Assembly (NCBI GenBank): GCA_037127255.1
Contig: JBANSL010000012.1
Location: 36,881,115-36,945,114 of the forward strand
Length of the DNA: 64,000 nt
Source: Persicaria tinctoria
Lineage: Eukaryota; Streptophyta; Magnoliopsida; Caryophyllales; Polygonaceae
Direction: 5' to 3'
Below, piece after piece: positions 20,967 to 32,008 of the stretch (its first letter is position 1; each line of letters begins with the position of its first letter). A program made the position numbers and the translations under genes. The notes beneath the pieces were generated by a model. That model searched no databases. It was given only the letters and a program-made list of their open reading frames with translations, and was not told where the DNA came from.

Positions 20967-23900
20967 ATTATTATTATTATTATTTTTAATAATATTATTA
21001 TTATTATTATAATAAAATGATTTATACAAAGTTGGTTGGAAGTCTCGTAACAAATTGAGCTCCAACCCCCTTCTGAATAGTAAATCCAACTCTATGAAAT
21101 AAGAAATCACCATTATTAGACCCCGCCCCATGACTCTTTGTAACCAATTGAACCCGCTTCATAAAGCCAATAGCATCATCTCCCAGTTCCCCAAAAGTAG
21201 AGAACGCAAATGCCATGAAGCAATACCCTTTAGTAGCACAAATATCAGCATACTTCTTCTCTTTCCTTTCAGTCGCTTGGGAAACTACCTTGCCAGGTAC
21301 AAAGGAATCATTAGCTCTAGTTGTAAATGGCGAAGCCCCAACCACATCGACACAAGTGTCCCTACCTTTATCCCACCCATAAACCAACAAATCACCTGGC
21401 CGCAGCTCAACACCATCATCACTGGTCATACCAGTTCGCGCTTCCTTCTGAACTGCGATACCTGCCTTATAAAAAATATCTGCCAAAACATCTCGGACCA
21501 TATTGTGTCGGTGCTTAGTCCCGATGCCTCGACTGCAATGCAGAGCATCGTCTCCAAAAGGGTCCATCTTATCCAGCTCAGAACTGGGACAGGTCGGATA
21601 CCCACTAAACATAGGAATCGAGAGATGGTATTGGAGGACAAAACAAAACTGGTGAGACGGCATGGTCTGAGCAAGGCCCTCAATGGGAGTAGTCAACAAA
21701 AAATCATGTGCTCTCTCTCCTTTCACTTCTTGCAAAACCTGCAGCTGTCTTCAAGTTGGATTGAGTGTGGACACCAAGTTGTCATCAATGAACTTGAAGT
21801 ATCGATCCGCCAATACTGACATGATTTTTTTGGGGGCGGGGGATACAAACAAGTCATCAATATCCGAACCAACACAAGCGACATACCTCGAGATAGCTTG
21901 GGTGAGATCATTATCAGAGCTAATGTCAGGATGTCTGGAAGGTGATGGCGCTAGCTTACTCAAAATGGATGTTTGGATATCAGCTGTTTGGAGACAAGAT
22001 GCGATGAAAGAAAAATGACTAACATCCTCAGCCGAGAGCACACCAAACCCACCAAGTTTTAAAGGAAGTGTAGCCTGGCGCCACTGCCACGAACCAAACC
22101 CTGGGCCTCCGGCACTAACTGCATGCTCAAGGGAGGCCTGAAGCTCATCATCAAAACACTGTATAGCTCCGGGGAGGGCATGAGAGGGGCAAGTTCGAAG
22201 AGCAAACATCAATCTGGAGACTCCGATACAATTCGGTAAAAGGAGCAATTCACATTGGGGATCTTCTAGCCTCCTCACAACCTTAAGAACCTATATCGCC
22301 TTGTCCACCCTCTTCATAATCAAGCTATTACAGAATGTAGCATTGTTGTTGACTGGTCTGCCTAACAATTTCACTCCCGATTTTGGTCTAGAAATGTCAG
22401 ATGGGAACATACCAACTTCATGGCTCCGCGGATCTTCAGTCGGCCAGAATAATTCAGTTTTCTGAATGTTAATGAATAGCCCTAACGTCGAACCCTCGCT
22501 AACCACAATCTCAAGAGCCTTAGCAACCTCCCTAGTGTCACCTGATATGGTACCATCATCTAAGTACCAAGCGTTGATGTTAAGAGCACACGAGGCATTA
22601 ATTTTAGTGACAAGCGGATGTAGAACTAGAGCAAACAAAAGTGGACCTAACGGATCACCCTGCTGCACACCTTGACAAGAGTGTAAAGGTACATCCTGCC
22701 AATAGAGACGAGCAGGTTTGGCATAGCAGAATTCAACCCATGGAGCAATGGAAGGGCAACGGGTGCGCACTTCCCGAATTAAAGCACTTCTATCAACGAG
22801 ATTAAAAGCGTTAGAGAAGTCCACAAGAAGCAAGGACATACCACTATCCATACCTTTATCTAGTAATAGCCTGTTAACAGAGTGGAGAATAGCTTCACCA
22901 AATAGAAGCAGCCGATTTGGTGTGTGCCCAAATAACTGCTAAGCTCCTTGGTGATGATAGAAGCAGCCGATTTGTAAGCCAATCTCCTCCAAATAGAACC
23001 TACTGCAATAGGGCGAACACCCCCACCCGGTTTCAACAACGGTGTCAAAGGAGCACTCGCTACAAATTCAGCAAGTACCCGAGGGCAAGCACCTGACAGA
23101 AAAAGGTTAACAACGCCTGTGATAGCTCCAAGAAGCTCACTAGCAATGCCTTCACAGACCCCACTCAGAATCTCAATGAGATGTTGTGCACGAAGACCAT
23201 CTCTCCCACAAGAAGTACCCTTGGGGAAGCTCCTAATCTGATTAAGGACTAACTCTTTACTAACTGACAAAGCCGGCACCATTAGAGGATCACTTGAAAC
23301 AACCGGTGGAGGAGAAATAGGATGCTTAGCAAGGAGCTCAGCAACTGTGTCGTCATTGACGGGGGCAATCCCAGAGGACGTGAGGACCCTAATAGCAGCC
23401 GCATAATGACCATCCCCCATTTTGCGTTTACACTGAACCACATTCAACTCAAATTGAGACACATCTTTTTTCTTATTTACCAAGCCACAGTCGTAAGAGG
23501 CATTAGGGGTGAGAATATTCTGAACCAGAGCTTGCATCCCCCCCGACTCTTTCCACAAGGCCAAGGCAGCAGCCATAGACGCAACTTGATCCCTCTTCCT
23601 TCCAATATCCATACCTTTAGGACGGCCCTGCAAAGCATTCGTATGGAGCACACATGCCGGGAGAACAAATAACTGAACCCAATAAGAAATATTTGAAGGC
23701 TGAGCAATGACTCTAGAGAGAGCTTCAAGATATATCCTCCCAAACTCAAGACGGAGCTTGTAAGGGATACTTTTGGAGGTCACAAACTTTCGCTCAAGAA
23801 AGCGCTCAAACAAGTGCTCATTAAAAGCCAATTCCCTCAGACTAGCTACATCAACCTCATGGATTTCAAGCGAGTCCCGATGAGCAGGAGGCAACCAACA

Positions 23901-24666
23901 TGGAGAAGCATCCGGTATAGGAATCCCATAGATGACAAACTACTCACCGTTAGCACTACACCCCGGACCGACGGTAGGGATCCCTATACCTCCATGCTTG
24001 CACGCCATCCTTACCGCATGATTACGCAAACATATGCCACATAACCAATGACCAGCCTGTTCAAGATTGGCAGCAAGCAGTTCATAAACAAACCTGTCTG
24101 AAGAAATGACTCTCTTATATTTCTCAACGGCCTCCGACGTACTGAAATGCCTAGAAAGGTGATCAACGAAATACTTCAGCGTGAGACCGGTATTCACTGG
24201 ACGACCATCCCTACACCCTTCATGCCCTCGGAAAGGGCAATGAAACCGTTCATCCGATTACGAGAGAGACATACCCGCAACATCAAACAAAGAAGCCTAC
24301 ACAAAAAAACCGACACACACCACCAAGAGCACACAAAACCATACTCCACCGGACTGAACAGAACAATCACACACAAACCCGGAAGCAATAGATCGACACG
24401 CACCCAACAAAACGAACAGCAAACCAGTGCAACCTCAAGGTGACCCCGCAACAACGACCCCGAAAGCACCCCCGGGACGAAGGACAGCAAAAACATAACA
24501 GCAGCCACCGAAGACGGGTCGGAAAAATGACACACCAGACACTGAAAATAATTGAACAATGGCAAACATGAAATTGCTGAACACGTACAGACCGTGAGAC
24601 TAGTCCGAGGCGCCAAGGAGAGAGGAAGCGACCGGACATCGACTCCGAGCGCCAGGATGAGCCGTC
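20967..24666 (-). mobile_element. Non-LTR retrotransposon with restriction-like nuclease domain, (TAA)n tail
   Basis: A minus-strand element whose 3' end (low coordinates) runs into (TAA)n rather than poly-A: 20967-21012 is ATAATAAT-type on the coding strand. Its 5' end meets host/Gypsy sequence at about 24666, where the segment ATGAAAGCAATTAGGAAG resumes (also at 29739 without the insertion). 24251-24666 is a GC-rich 5' untranslated-like region with no sustained ORF. The single broken ORF is described separately. The element is about 3.7 kb and may be nearly full length. No apurinic (EEP-type) endonuclease, unlike the L1-type LINE at 41664-48156. Confidence 0.7.
21022..24250 (-). pseudogene. 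RT plus PD-(D/E)XK-like nuclease ORF (R2-like architecture), inactive
   Basis: N-terminal part (24250-22860, one frame with a stop at about 23940): Cys/His-rich HCPFRGHEGC ... DHLSRHF and WLCGICLRNHAVRMACKH, which look like two zinc-binding units. Then an RT: RPIAVGSIWRRLAYKSA, LLVDFSNAFNLVDR, QQGDPLGPLLFALVLHP, and catalytic NAWYLDDGTISG. The C-terminus (about 21600-21022) has GDDALHC ... TKHRHNMVRDVLADI, KEA, then RPGDLLVYGWDKGRDTCVDV. This is an (R/K)HN...PD...D layout seen in the CCHC plus restriction-like endonuclease domain of R2-type elements; the usual CCHC His appears as Asp (GDDA for GDHA). Lesions: frameshift near 22905, stops near 22289 and 21748. Plant proteins of this kind exist in annotations, but their placement is unsettled to my knowledge. 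Confidence 0.7.
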
Positions 24667-26177
24667 GAGGCCATGAAAGCAATTAGGAAGAAAATCGACT
24701 GAAGATGTAAACGAAATTTTAGGTGCGGAAAGCTGCGAAGAAGACTCGACATCGACCCTGTGAGTCGATATCGACTGATGATGTCAAGTCAATATGATGT
24801 GATCGAGTAGGAATCACCCTGGGCATTGTAACCACTAGGAATCAAGTGAGTCCAGTCAATATCGACTGACCCACTCAATATCGACTCACGCTGGAGAGCA
24901 CTTATTTTGAGTTTCAGGCCCATGTCTAATAAGTTTCTTCATTTACCCATTTTTTCTATACAAAGAGGACACTGTAATCTTTTACGCATGGGGTTGGGGA
25001 AAGGACTACTTTTATGATACTTATGAATATTTCTCCACATTCCTCTATACATGGTTACTTGGGATATGTTCATTCATCTATATGCTTCATATTTTTATCC
25101 AAAGTTTATTTTCATCACCCCCATTGAAACTTTTTTATTAGTGTCATGGAATCTTTAATGGAACTCGACGATGCAATATTGGATTCATTAAGAGATATAG
25201 CATGAAATTGCCTAGTAAAGGGAAGTCTCAGTGAAGTGCAATATTTCTTGAAAACCATGAAAGAAGGTAAACTTGATGTTGCTTTTGACATGTTGCACAA
25301 CAACAGGATGGAGACTATATTTTCCAAATAATGCTCATTTTTATATTCCTAGTCATACCTATACCTATTTGCATCACAGAAGCCATATATGAGCCTTACA
25401 TATCGTTACATCATTTTTGCTCCACATATACTAAATATTGCTCATTCTTTACCTTATTTTATTATCCGAGGATTATGTTGAGAATGGATGTTACTTTTGG
25501 GGATATTTTATAGTGAATTGTGTTGTATCATTATTTTGGAGTTTGGCAGGAAATTGAAAGTTTATGGAACACTTAACGAGTGAAAGAAAATCTAGTCACC
25601 TCAAAAGATAAAGGTAGATCGATCCTGCATGCGTTAAGATGTTAGTTCTGCAGTATAGGACACACATTTGAGGAGTCCAAAACACTAAGTATCCGGGGCC
25701 ATTCATGACACCCATATTTGCGAATCGCGAGAAGGGAGTGCTGAGGTTAGAGAGGTAAAAGAATTATAGTGAAAAAAGCATTGAGCGATGAGAGTAAGGT
25801 GAGAAATCAAATGAAGAAGGAATGTGGTATGGGAAGTTTGGAAATTACTCCATTTCCCCGAATCATTAGCACCACATGGCCAAATATATCCCACCTTTAG
25901 CCTTTTACCAATCTACTCCTTTGTGACTTAAATAATGTCCTCTTGATTACTATTGCTTTGTCGCAGGAAAAAATGTTTTTGCATAACCCTTCTTTTGTGT
26001 GCAAAACTGCTTTTATTCACATGCATGGATATTTGGTGACATTAGTACCTTTTTGAGGATGGTAATTGATTGCAGGGTTATATAAGAATGAATCTTTGAT
26101 GTTGAGAGTTTGATTTCTTCCTCTGGATAACCAATAAAAGTGTTGCTTGAGGACAAGCAAGCTTAAGTATGGGGTGT
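24667..26177 (+). other. Internal and 3' non-coding region of Gypsy element B, with polypurine tract
   Basis: 24667-24900 ('segment Z') carries palindromes (24746-24887) and recurs at 29739-29959 with about 16 differences in 220 bp. The rest matches elements X and A: ACACTGTAATCTTTTACGCA; the AGTATCCGGGG/CATTCATGACACCCAT block (25690-25720); and GCTTGAGGACAAGCAAGC-TTAAGTATGGGG (26148-26174) immediately before LTR B. No coding frame of substance; gag and pol are absent. Confidence 0.75.
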
Positions 26178-29100
26178 TGATGTGCGCTGAATTTTCCATG
26201 TTTTTCGTTTACATGTATTTCGATTTCTATCCACATTTTATATTTCTAGGTTAGAATAGTTTAGGAATTGTGTACTTTATGTTTATTTGTCATATATAGA
26301 GATCTACAAAAAAGTTTTTGTTTAATACCGCAGAAATCGGAGCATTTTCGGAACAATTCGGAGAAGAGGAAAATAAGTTGCCAAGCACTCGACGTCTACT
26401 AAAGAGTCACTTGGCATCGCCCAAGTGACTCGACATCAAGTGAAATCACGCCAACATATCGAGCCAGAAGCAAAGGAGAAGATACCACTCGATGTGTGTT
26501 AGGGGAGGAAAATCAAGTACGAAATAAATATCATATAAATTCCAAATCGACTCCCTGAACCACGCAAATAAAAATTACAAGACTTCCTCATGTTTCAGTG
26601 GAAGGGAATCAGGATCATGTCCATGAGGAAGCGTGTCAGCGCTCGCCTTTCAAGCTCCTATATCCTCTGGTATCAACCAGCAGAAGTCCTTGACGTCGAG
26701 TAGAATTACTCGATGTCGACTACCTTAGTCGAGTAAACCTGCAAAGCTGCACAACAGAAGCAAAAACAAGCAATGTCGAGTAGGGCAGTACTCGACGTCG
26801 GCCAGTGTACTCAACGTCGACAAGAAAGTCGTCGAGATCGAGTGCTCAGTGCAGCGTAAAACGTAGAGAAATAACGCAGAAACGAAAATAAACACAGAAT
26901 TGGTGGGATGTAATTCAATAATATAAAAAAGCTTCCAGAATTGGGGTTTCAATGCCACAACGTTAACCATATAAGAATAATGCTAAAGGTATAAAATATC
27001 ATCCTTTTTCATCAAATAATTGTCGTTATTAACAAATAGGAATATAGAGGCTTTCCCATAAACCCTAATTGTTACTAACCCTTTTCACATAATTAATCCA
27101 AATTTGCATTAAGATCACTTTTGCTTCAATAACACAAATAAGTATCACCTTCGACTGTCGCAGAAGAATCATGCTTATAGGGATAGAAGATGAAATCGCA
27201 TCAAAAGTTGTACCTTTATCGCATTACCTTACATGGCTACCGTCGGGCTCACCTCGGCCCTAGAAGTTGGGTGACTACTCGCTCTTCATCACAAAAACAC
27301 ACATCAATAATTTAAAGGAACTAAATTGCATTAAATCAAAAACAAAGTTTACAACCGATCGATGCCAAATCCGCTCTCGTCTTTCCAACTTTCTACTCGG
27401 TTAAGCTCCAAATAAAACTCTAAATTGCCTAACTAGTGTTTTCTCAATTGCTTGAGAATGAAATTAATTCCTAAAACCAACCCCTAGGGCCTTATTTATA
27501 GTATTCAATCCTCGCTATCCAAGGAAAGAATATTCTATCTATATCTAAAACTATCTATCTAAAGCTTAATGATAAAACTTGGTAAATAAAATAAATAAAT
27601 CTCTAAGGTAAGTAAGACTAGGGTGGATAAATATCTTCAATCTTGATAGATCTTCACGTGTCTTGATAGATTTCCCACGCGACTTCGCTTGCAAGTAAAC
27701 ACACACTCGGACCTCCACTCGATTTCGACTCGGAGAGGTGTGGGGAAGTACTCGACATCGACAAGAGTAGTCAACGTCGAGTAGAATTCTTCTTCTCCTC
27801 GGAACGTTCTCGAACTCGACTAGGATTCGAACTCTCGACGGGTACTCGACATCGAGTAAGTCCTCGACCGCGAGTAGAATTTGTCGTCTCGAGTGGTTCT
27901 GTACTCGGCTTGTGCTCGATCTCGTGTTCTGGAGCTGAGGTCAACCAAGGTACTCGACATCGACTAGGTGTAGTCGACGTCGACTAGTCTTGTCGAGTGC
28001 TTTCTTCATTGTTTTCTGCTCGACTTGCCCTGGTTCAGCTGCTACTCGACTTTGGACATTCTGGATTAGACCTCGAGCTCTCCCATGGTTTCCTCCCTTC
28101 TTCGAATTGTTGTAGAATGCCTCCATTTATGCAAAATTAAATAGAAACTAGTGTAGACTCCATATTTTGAAATATTAAGCATAACTACACAAATTCCTAA
28201 TAATCTCATCCTAGAATGCAAATATAACATTAAAATTGGCATTAAAGATAGGCATAAAACATGTTGAAATAAGTGCACAACAACGTGAGGAGTCGATATC
28301 GAGTCCATGACTCAATATAGAGTGAAGACCACTCGTTCTCTTACACAAGAGAGCTGACATCGAGTAAAGTAGAACTGGAGACATTGAAGATGACTCGACG
28401 TCGAGTCCCTTACTCGATGTCGAGTGAGATTCCTGCACCCAATCCGACATTGAACCGAGTCCGAATCCGAGTGTGACTTTGCTTCTACATGAAGAAAATG
28501 ATATTTTATCTACATTAGTTGGACATCTATCCTATTTGGTGAATTCTTAATTTACCTAGGGATTTTCCATTTGTTGTATTTTATTAAATTAAGGAACATT
28601 TCATCTTTTAGATAGATATAGATATAGATAGATAGATTACTCTCCTTGGCTAGCAAGGATTGAGCCTTATAAATAAAGCCCTAGGAGCTGAGTTTTTATT
28701 CGTTCCAGCTCACAAGAAATTCTGAAAACACTAGTTAGGCAATAGAGAGAGAGAGAGAGAGAGAGAGAGAATTTGGCCGAGTGAGTTGTGAAGAGCAAAA
28801 GCGATTATGGCTTGTTCGGTTGTAAGTTGTCTTTTTAGTTTAATTCATGTTATTTCCTGTATGAATATGATATTTGCTATTGTGATGAGGCACGAGTAGT
28901 CACCCTACTTCTAGGGTTGGGGTTAGCCCGACGGTAGCCATGTAAGTTTATGCTAAAAGGTACAATCTTTATTGCGATTTCATCTTCTATCCTTATTTGC
29001 ATGATTCTTCTACGATAGTAGTAGGTAAATCATTATTTGTATTATTGAAGCAAAACTGATCTTAATATGAATTTGGATTAATTATAAAAAAGGGTAGTAA

Positions 29101-29619
29101 CAATAACTATTTATACGAAAGCCTCTATATTCTTAATTGTTAATAACGAAGGTTATTTGATGAAAAGGCATAATGTTTCATAACATTGAATTAAAAAAAA
29201 AACAATTTGCGATATTTTTTGTTCATCGATCTTCTTGTTCATCCTAATATTTTTTGGACGTTCTTTTCCGACACAAACTCTTATTTTCTGCACGACTACG
29301 TTTTTCTGCACACTCACACTCGACATCGAGTCACCACTGAGTCGACGTTGAGTCTTCTCTCTTCTGTTATGCATGTTTTATAGGTCATCGACTGTTCGAG
29401 TCGACATCGACCTATCTGAGTCGACATCAAGTCAACTTCTAGTCGACATTAAAAGCTGATTTTGAGATACTAAATTGGAAAGCGCTATCACCCTTCCTCG
29501 TGGATTCGATCCTGACCATTCCAGTACAGCGGGAAGAAGTTTTGAATTTATTTGCGAAGGCTGGAGACTTGTTTGATTTTTATATTTATATTTATTAGAC
29601 TTGATTTCCTCCATTAACA
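26178..29619 (+). mobile_element. LTR of Gypsy family B (right copy), split by a solo LTR
   Basis: 26178-26496 and 28283-29619 together match 19286-20966 from TGATGTGCGCTGAATTTTCC to CTCCATTAACA. It follows a polypurine tract, so it is a 3' LTR. TATA box CTTATAAATAAAG lies near 28668. One upstream doublet is at 28384-28425 (TCGACGTCGA-N9-TCGATGTCGA). The downstream array at 29317-29452 is shorter than in the left copy, having lost about one and a half doublets. A (GA)n run at 28744-28770 is specific to this copy. Confidence 0.85.
26497..28282 (-). mobile_element. Gypsy solo LTR inserted in reverse inside LTR B
   Basis: 1786 bp. On the minus strand it starts TGTTGTGCACTTATTTCAAC and ends GATTTTCCTCCCCTAACA. 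Flanks are ATGTG (26492-26496) and ACGTG (28283-28287), a 5-bp target duplication with one C-to-T change at a CpG; the left LTR B still reads ACGTG at this site. A TATA-like TATAAATAAGGCCC lies near 27490 (minus). Palindrome clusters lie on both sides of it, at 26696-26846 and 27717-28003. This is a third LTR family with the same site architecture. The fragment at 37985-38775 belongs to it or a close relative. Confidence 0.9.
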
Positions 29620-29642
29620 ATTATTATTTTTTATTATTATTA

Positions 29643-29730
<88 letters not shown>

Positions 29731-29738
29731 GCAATGAA
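29620..29738. repeat. (ATT)n microsatellite beside LTR B
   Basis: Over 100 bp of ATT repeats with few interruptions directly after the LTR end, then segment Z again. The left LTR B is also followed by ATT repeats and (beyond the non-LTR element) segment Z. Confidence 0.95.
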
Positions 29739-29959
29739 AGCAATTAGGAAGAAAATCGACTAAAGATGCGAACGAAATTTCAGGTGTGGAAAGCTGCGAA
29801 GAAGACTCGACCTCGACCCTGTTAGTCGATATCGACTGAAGATGTCAAGTCAATATGATGTGACCGAGTAGGAATCACCCTGAGCATTGTAACCACTAGG
29901 AATCAAGTGAGTCCAGTTAATATCGACTGACCCATTCAATATCGACTCACGTCGGAGAG
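29739..29959 (+). other. Second copy of segment Z (palindrome-bearing Gypsy internal sequence)
   Basis: Matches 24668-24897 from ATGAAAGCAATTAGGAAG to CAATATCGACTCACG, and is cut at GGAGAG by the start of LTR A. It carries the doublet TCGACCTCGA-N9-TCGATATCGA. No coding content is evident. Confidence 0.8.
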
Positions 29960-31919
29960 TGTTGTGAGCCTAATTTGCCATGTTTTATAGTTACTTTTAT
30001 ATCGTTTTCTGCATACATTTCATACATTAATTTGGGTTAGAATAATACAGAATCTGTGTAGTATATGTTTATTTGCAATATATGGAGGTCTACACAAGTT
30101 TTTGTTATATTTCGCAGAAATCGGACGCACTTTGGAGCTTAAAGAAAACTCATGGAGAAGCTAAGAATGGTGCAGCTGGAGAAAAGGCCATTTTTCGGCA
30201 TTCATCATTCTGAATCAAGCTTTGATGTCTTCATGAGAGTTGTATCCCTCGGAAAGAGCTTTCCAACGCATGGTCATATGCATCAATCCGACGAACGAGG
30301 ACTCGGTAAAATGCGTTTTAAGAACAAAGCAGAAAGTTGAGAGATTTACTCGATCTCGAGTACATTTACTCGATATCGACCCAAAGTGTCCGAGCACTGC
30401 CTGGTCGAAGACGGGCCAGGTCGAGGAACTGAAGGCAGAGCTACCCGACTTTAGAGAGTTACTCGATATCGAGTACTTTAGTCGATATCGACAAGATCTG
30501 AAGACCAGCCCGGAGTCGAGGAAGACCACCTGATCGAGAAGCCGAGGACGAGAACATGTCGGGTTACACTCTACACGAGATCGAGGACACTCCTTGAGAT
30601 CGAGGACATCAGAAGCACGCACCCGAGCATATCGAGGAAGAGCAACCCGAGATGCCGAGCCACTAAAGTCGAAGACATGATTTTACTCGAGATCAAGTAA
30701 GTCTCATCGAGATCGAGGAAACCTTCCAGAAGACGCGTAACGCAGTTTGAGCAATTCTACTCGGATTGAGATTTCTTGGGGCCGAAGATTGCCGAGTCTA
30801 TCCGATTCTATCAAGATCCATCATGGGAGAGAAGATTTATCCACTTGAAGACTTTTAGATATAATTTCTTTTTTAGATTTAATTCCTTTATTGCATTTAT
30901 TTATCTTTAATGTTTTAGATATAGATTTAGATATAGATATAGATATTCTATCCAATTCACAAGCTAGAGAAGTAGTTCACAGAGACAGTTTAGGAGTTAA
31001 GAGGTTTTAGGGTTTTGGCGTTCAACGAGAGTTGGATCGCCGGGATTGTAAAGTCTTTGAATTTAGTTTAATACAAGTTGTTATTTCCTTTCAATCGATG
31101 TCTGAGGTTGCGATGAAGCGCGAGTAGTCCACCCACTTCTAGGGTTGGGGCGAGTCCGATGTTAGCCATGCGTGTTTAAGGTAAAGATCCGACTTTTATC
31201 ATGTTTTGAGCATCTACTACTTGTTATGTGTTTATTACCGATCTAATGGAGGTCCATGCTAACAACTTGGATTGTAAACATAAAATCAGTAGAGATAATT
31301 AGGGTTTCTTGAAAGAGTTGTCTAATTGTTGGAAAAGGCGAAAGCTTGATCCTTTGATGCAATTCACATGATTATCTGTTTTATTTCTGCCTTATACATG
31401 CTTGGTTATCGTTGTTGCAAACCCAATCTTGGAAGTCTTTTACATACAGTTTAGTTCGAAATCCCAAAGCATTGGTCTTTGCTTTATTTCGTTTGAGTTT
31501 TCTGTCTTCCTCGATATCGAATAGCACTCCTCGATATCGAGTACTGATTCTCGATCCAGATCGTTGTAGCTTCTGTGTGCAGGTGATCGACAAGAGCCAA
31601 CCCGACGTCGACAAACTTCCTCGATCTCGAGTAAGTCTTACTCGATCTCGACCAAAATCGTCGGGAGCTGCTGCTGTGCTGTGTTCGACTTGTCCGATCT
31701 TCTGTCGACTAACCCTAGTCGAGATCGACAATCTTTGGTCGACTTTTGTCTATGAGATTTCTTTGCTGCCTAGGATCCGCTGACACGCTTCCTCGTGGAT
31801 CGATCCTGACTTCCCACTACTGCATCGGGAGGAAGTCTTGTAATTATTTGCAAGGGACGGAATCTGGTTTGCCTTATTTTATTTACATTCTATTTTGCAT
31901 ACTCGATTTCCTCCTTACA
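29960..31919 (+). mobile_element. 5' LTR of Gypsy element A (TATA box deleted)
   Basis: 1960 bp, TGTTGTGAGCC to CTCCTTACA, followed five bases later by a primer site. Palindromes lie at 30352-30722 (TCGATCTCGA-N10-TCGATATCGA; TCGATATCGA-N9-TCGATATCGA; several TCGAGATCGAG) and 31509-31742. A conserved block GGAAAGAGCTTTCCAACG plus CATATGCATCAATCC lies at 30251-30302. Compared with the 3' LTR, 63 bp including GGCTATAAATAAAG are missing at about 30953, and the break sits in a shared ATCC. The overall sequence is otherwise close to the 3' LTR. Confidence 0.9.
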
Positions 31920-31925
31920 AAAAAT

Positions 31926-31943
31926 TGGCGCCGTTGCCGGGGA
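31926..31943 (+). other. tRNA-Asp primer-binding site of element A
   Basis: TGGCGCCGTTGCCGGGGA, a perfect complement of the 3' end of plant tRNA-Asp. It begins six bases after the LTR end, as usual for Athila/Tat-type Gypsy elements. Confidence 0.93.
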
Positions 31944-32008
31944 AGCAATCATTCGCGCCTTAGGTAGTTAGATCTCACGTTTTCTTTGAGTTTTTCTTCT
32001 ATAGGTAT

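Noticed and set aside
21130..21819. A 229-codon plus-strand frame opposite the RT/nuclease element.
   Set aside because: It is antisense to the recognised C-terminal nuclease-like region and has no recognisable content.
24194..24682. A 162-codon Cys-rich minus-strand frame upstream of the RT ORF.
   Set aside because: It lies in a different frame from the zinc-finger-bearing ORF, has biased T/G-rich composition and shows no domain; probably 5' untranslated sequence.
20967..26177. LTR B, the non-LTR element and the following region taken as one intact LTR retrotransposon with its own pol.
   Set aside because: The RT lies on the opposite strand, is of non-LTR type, and no primer site follows the left LTR.
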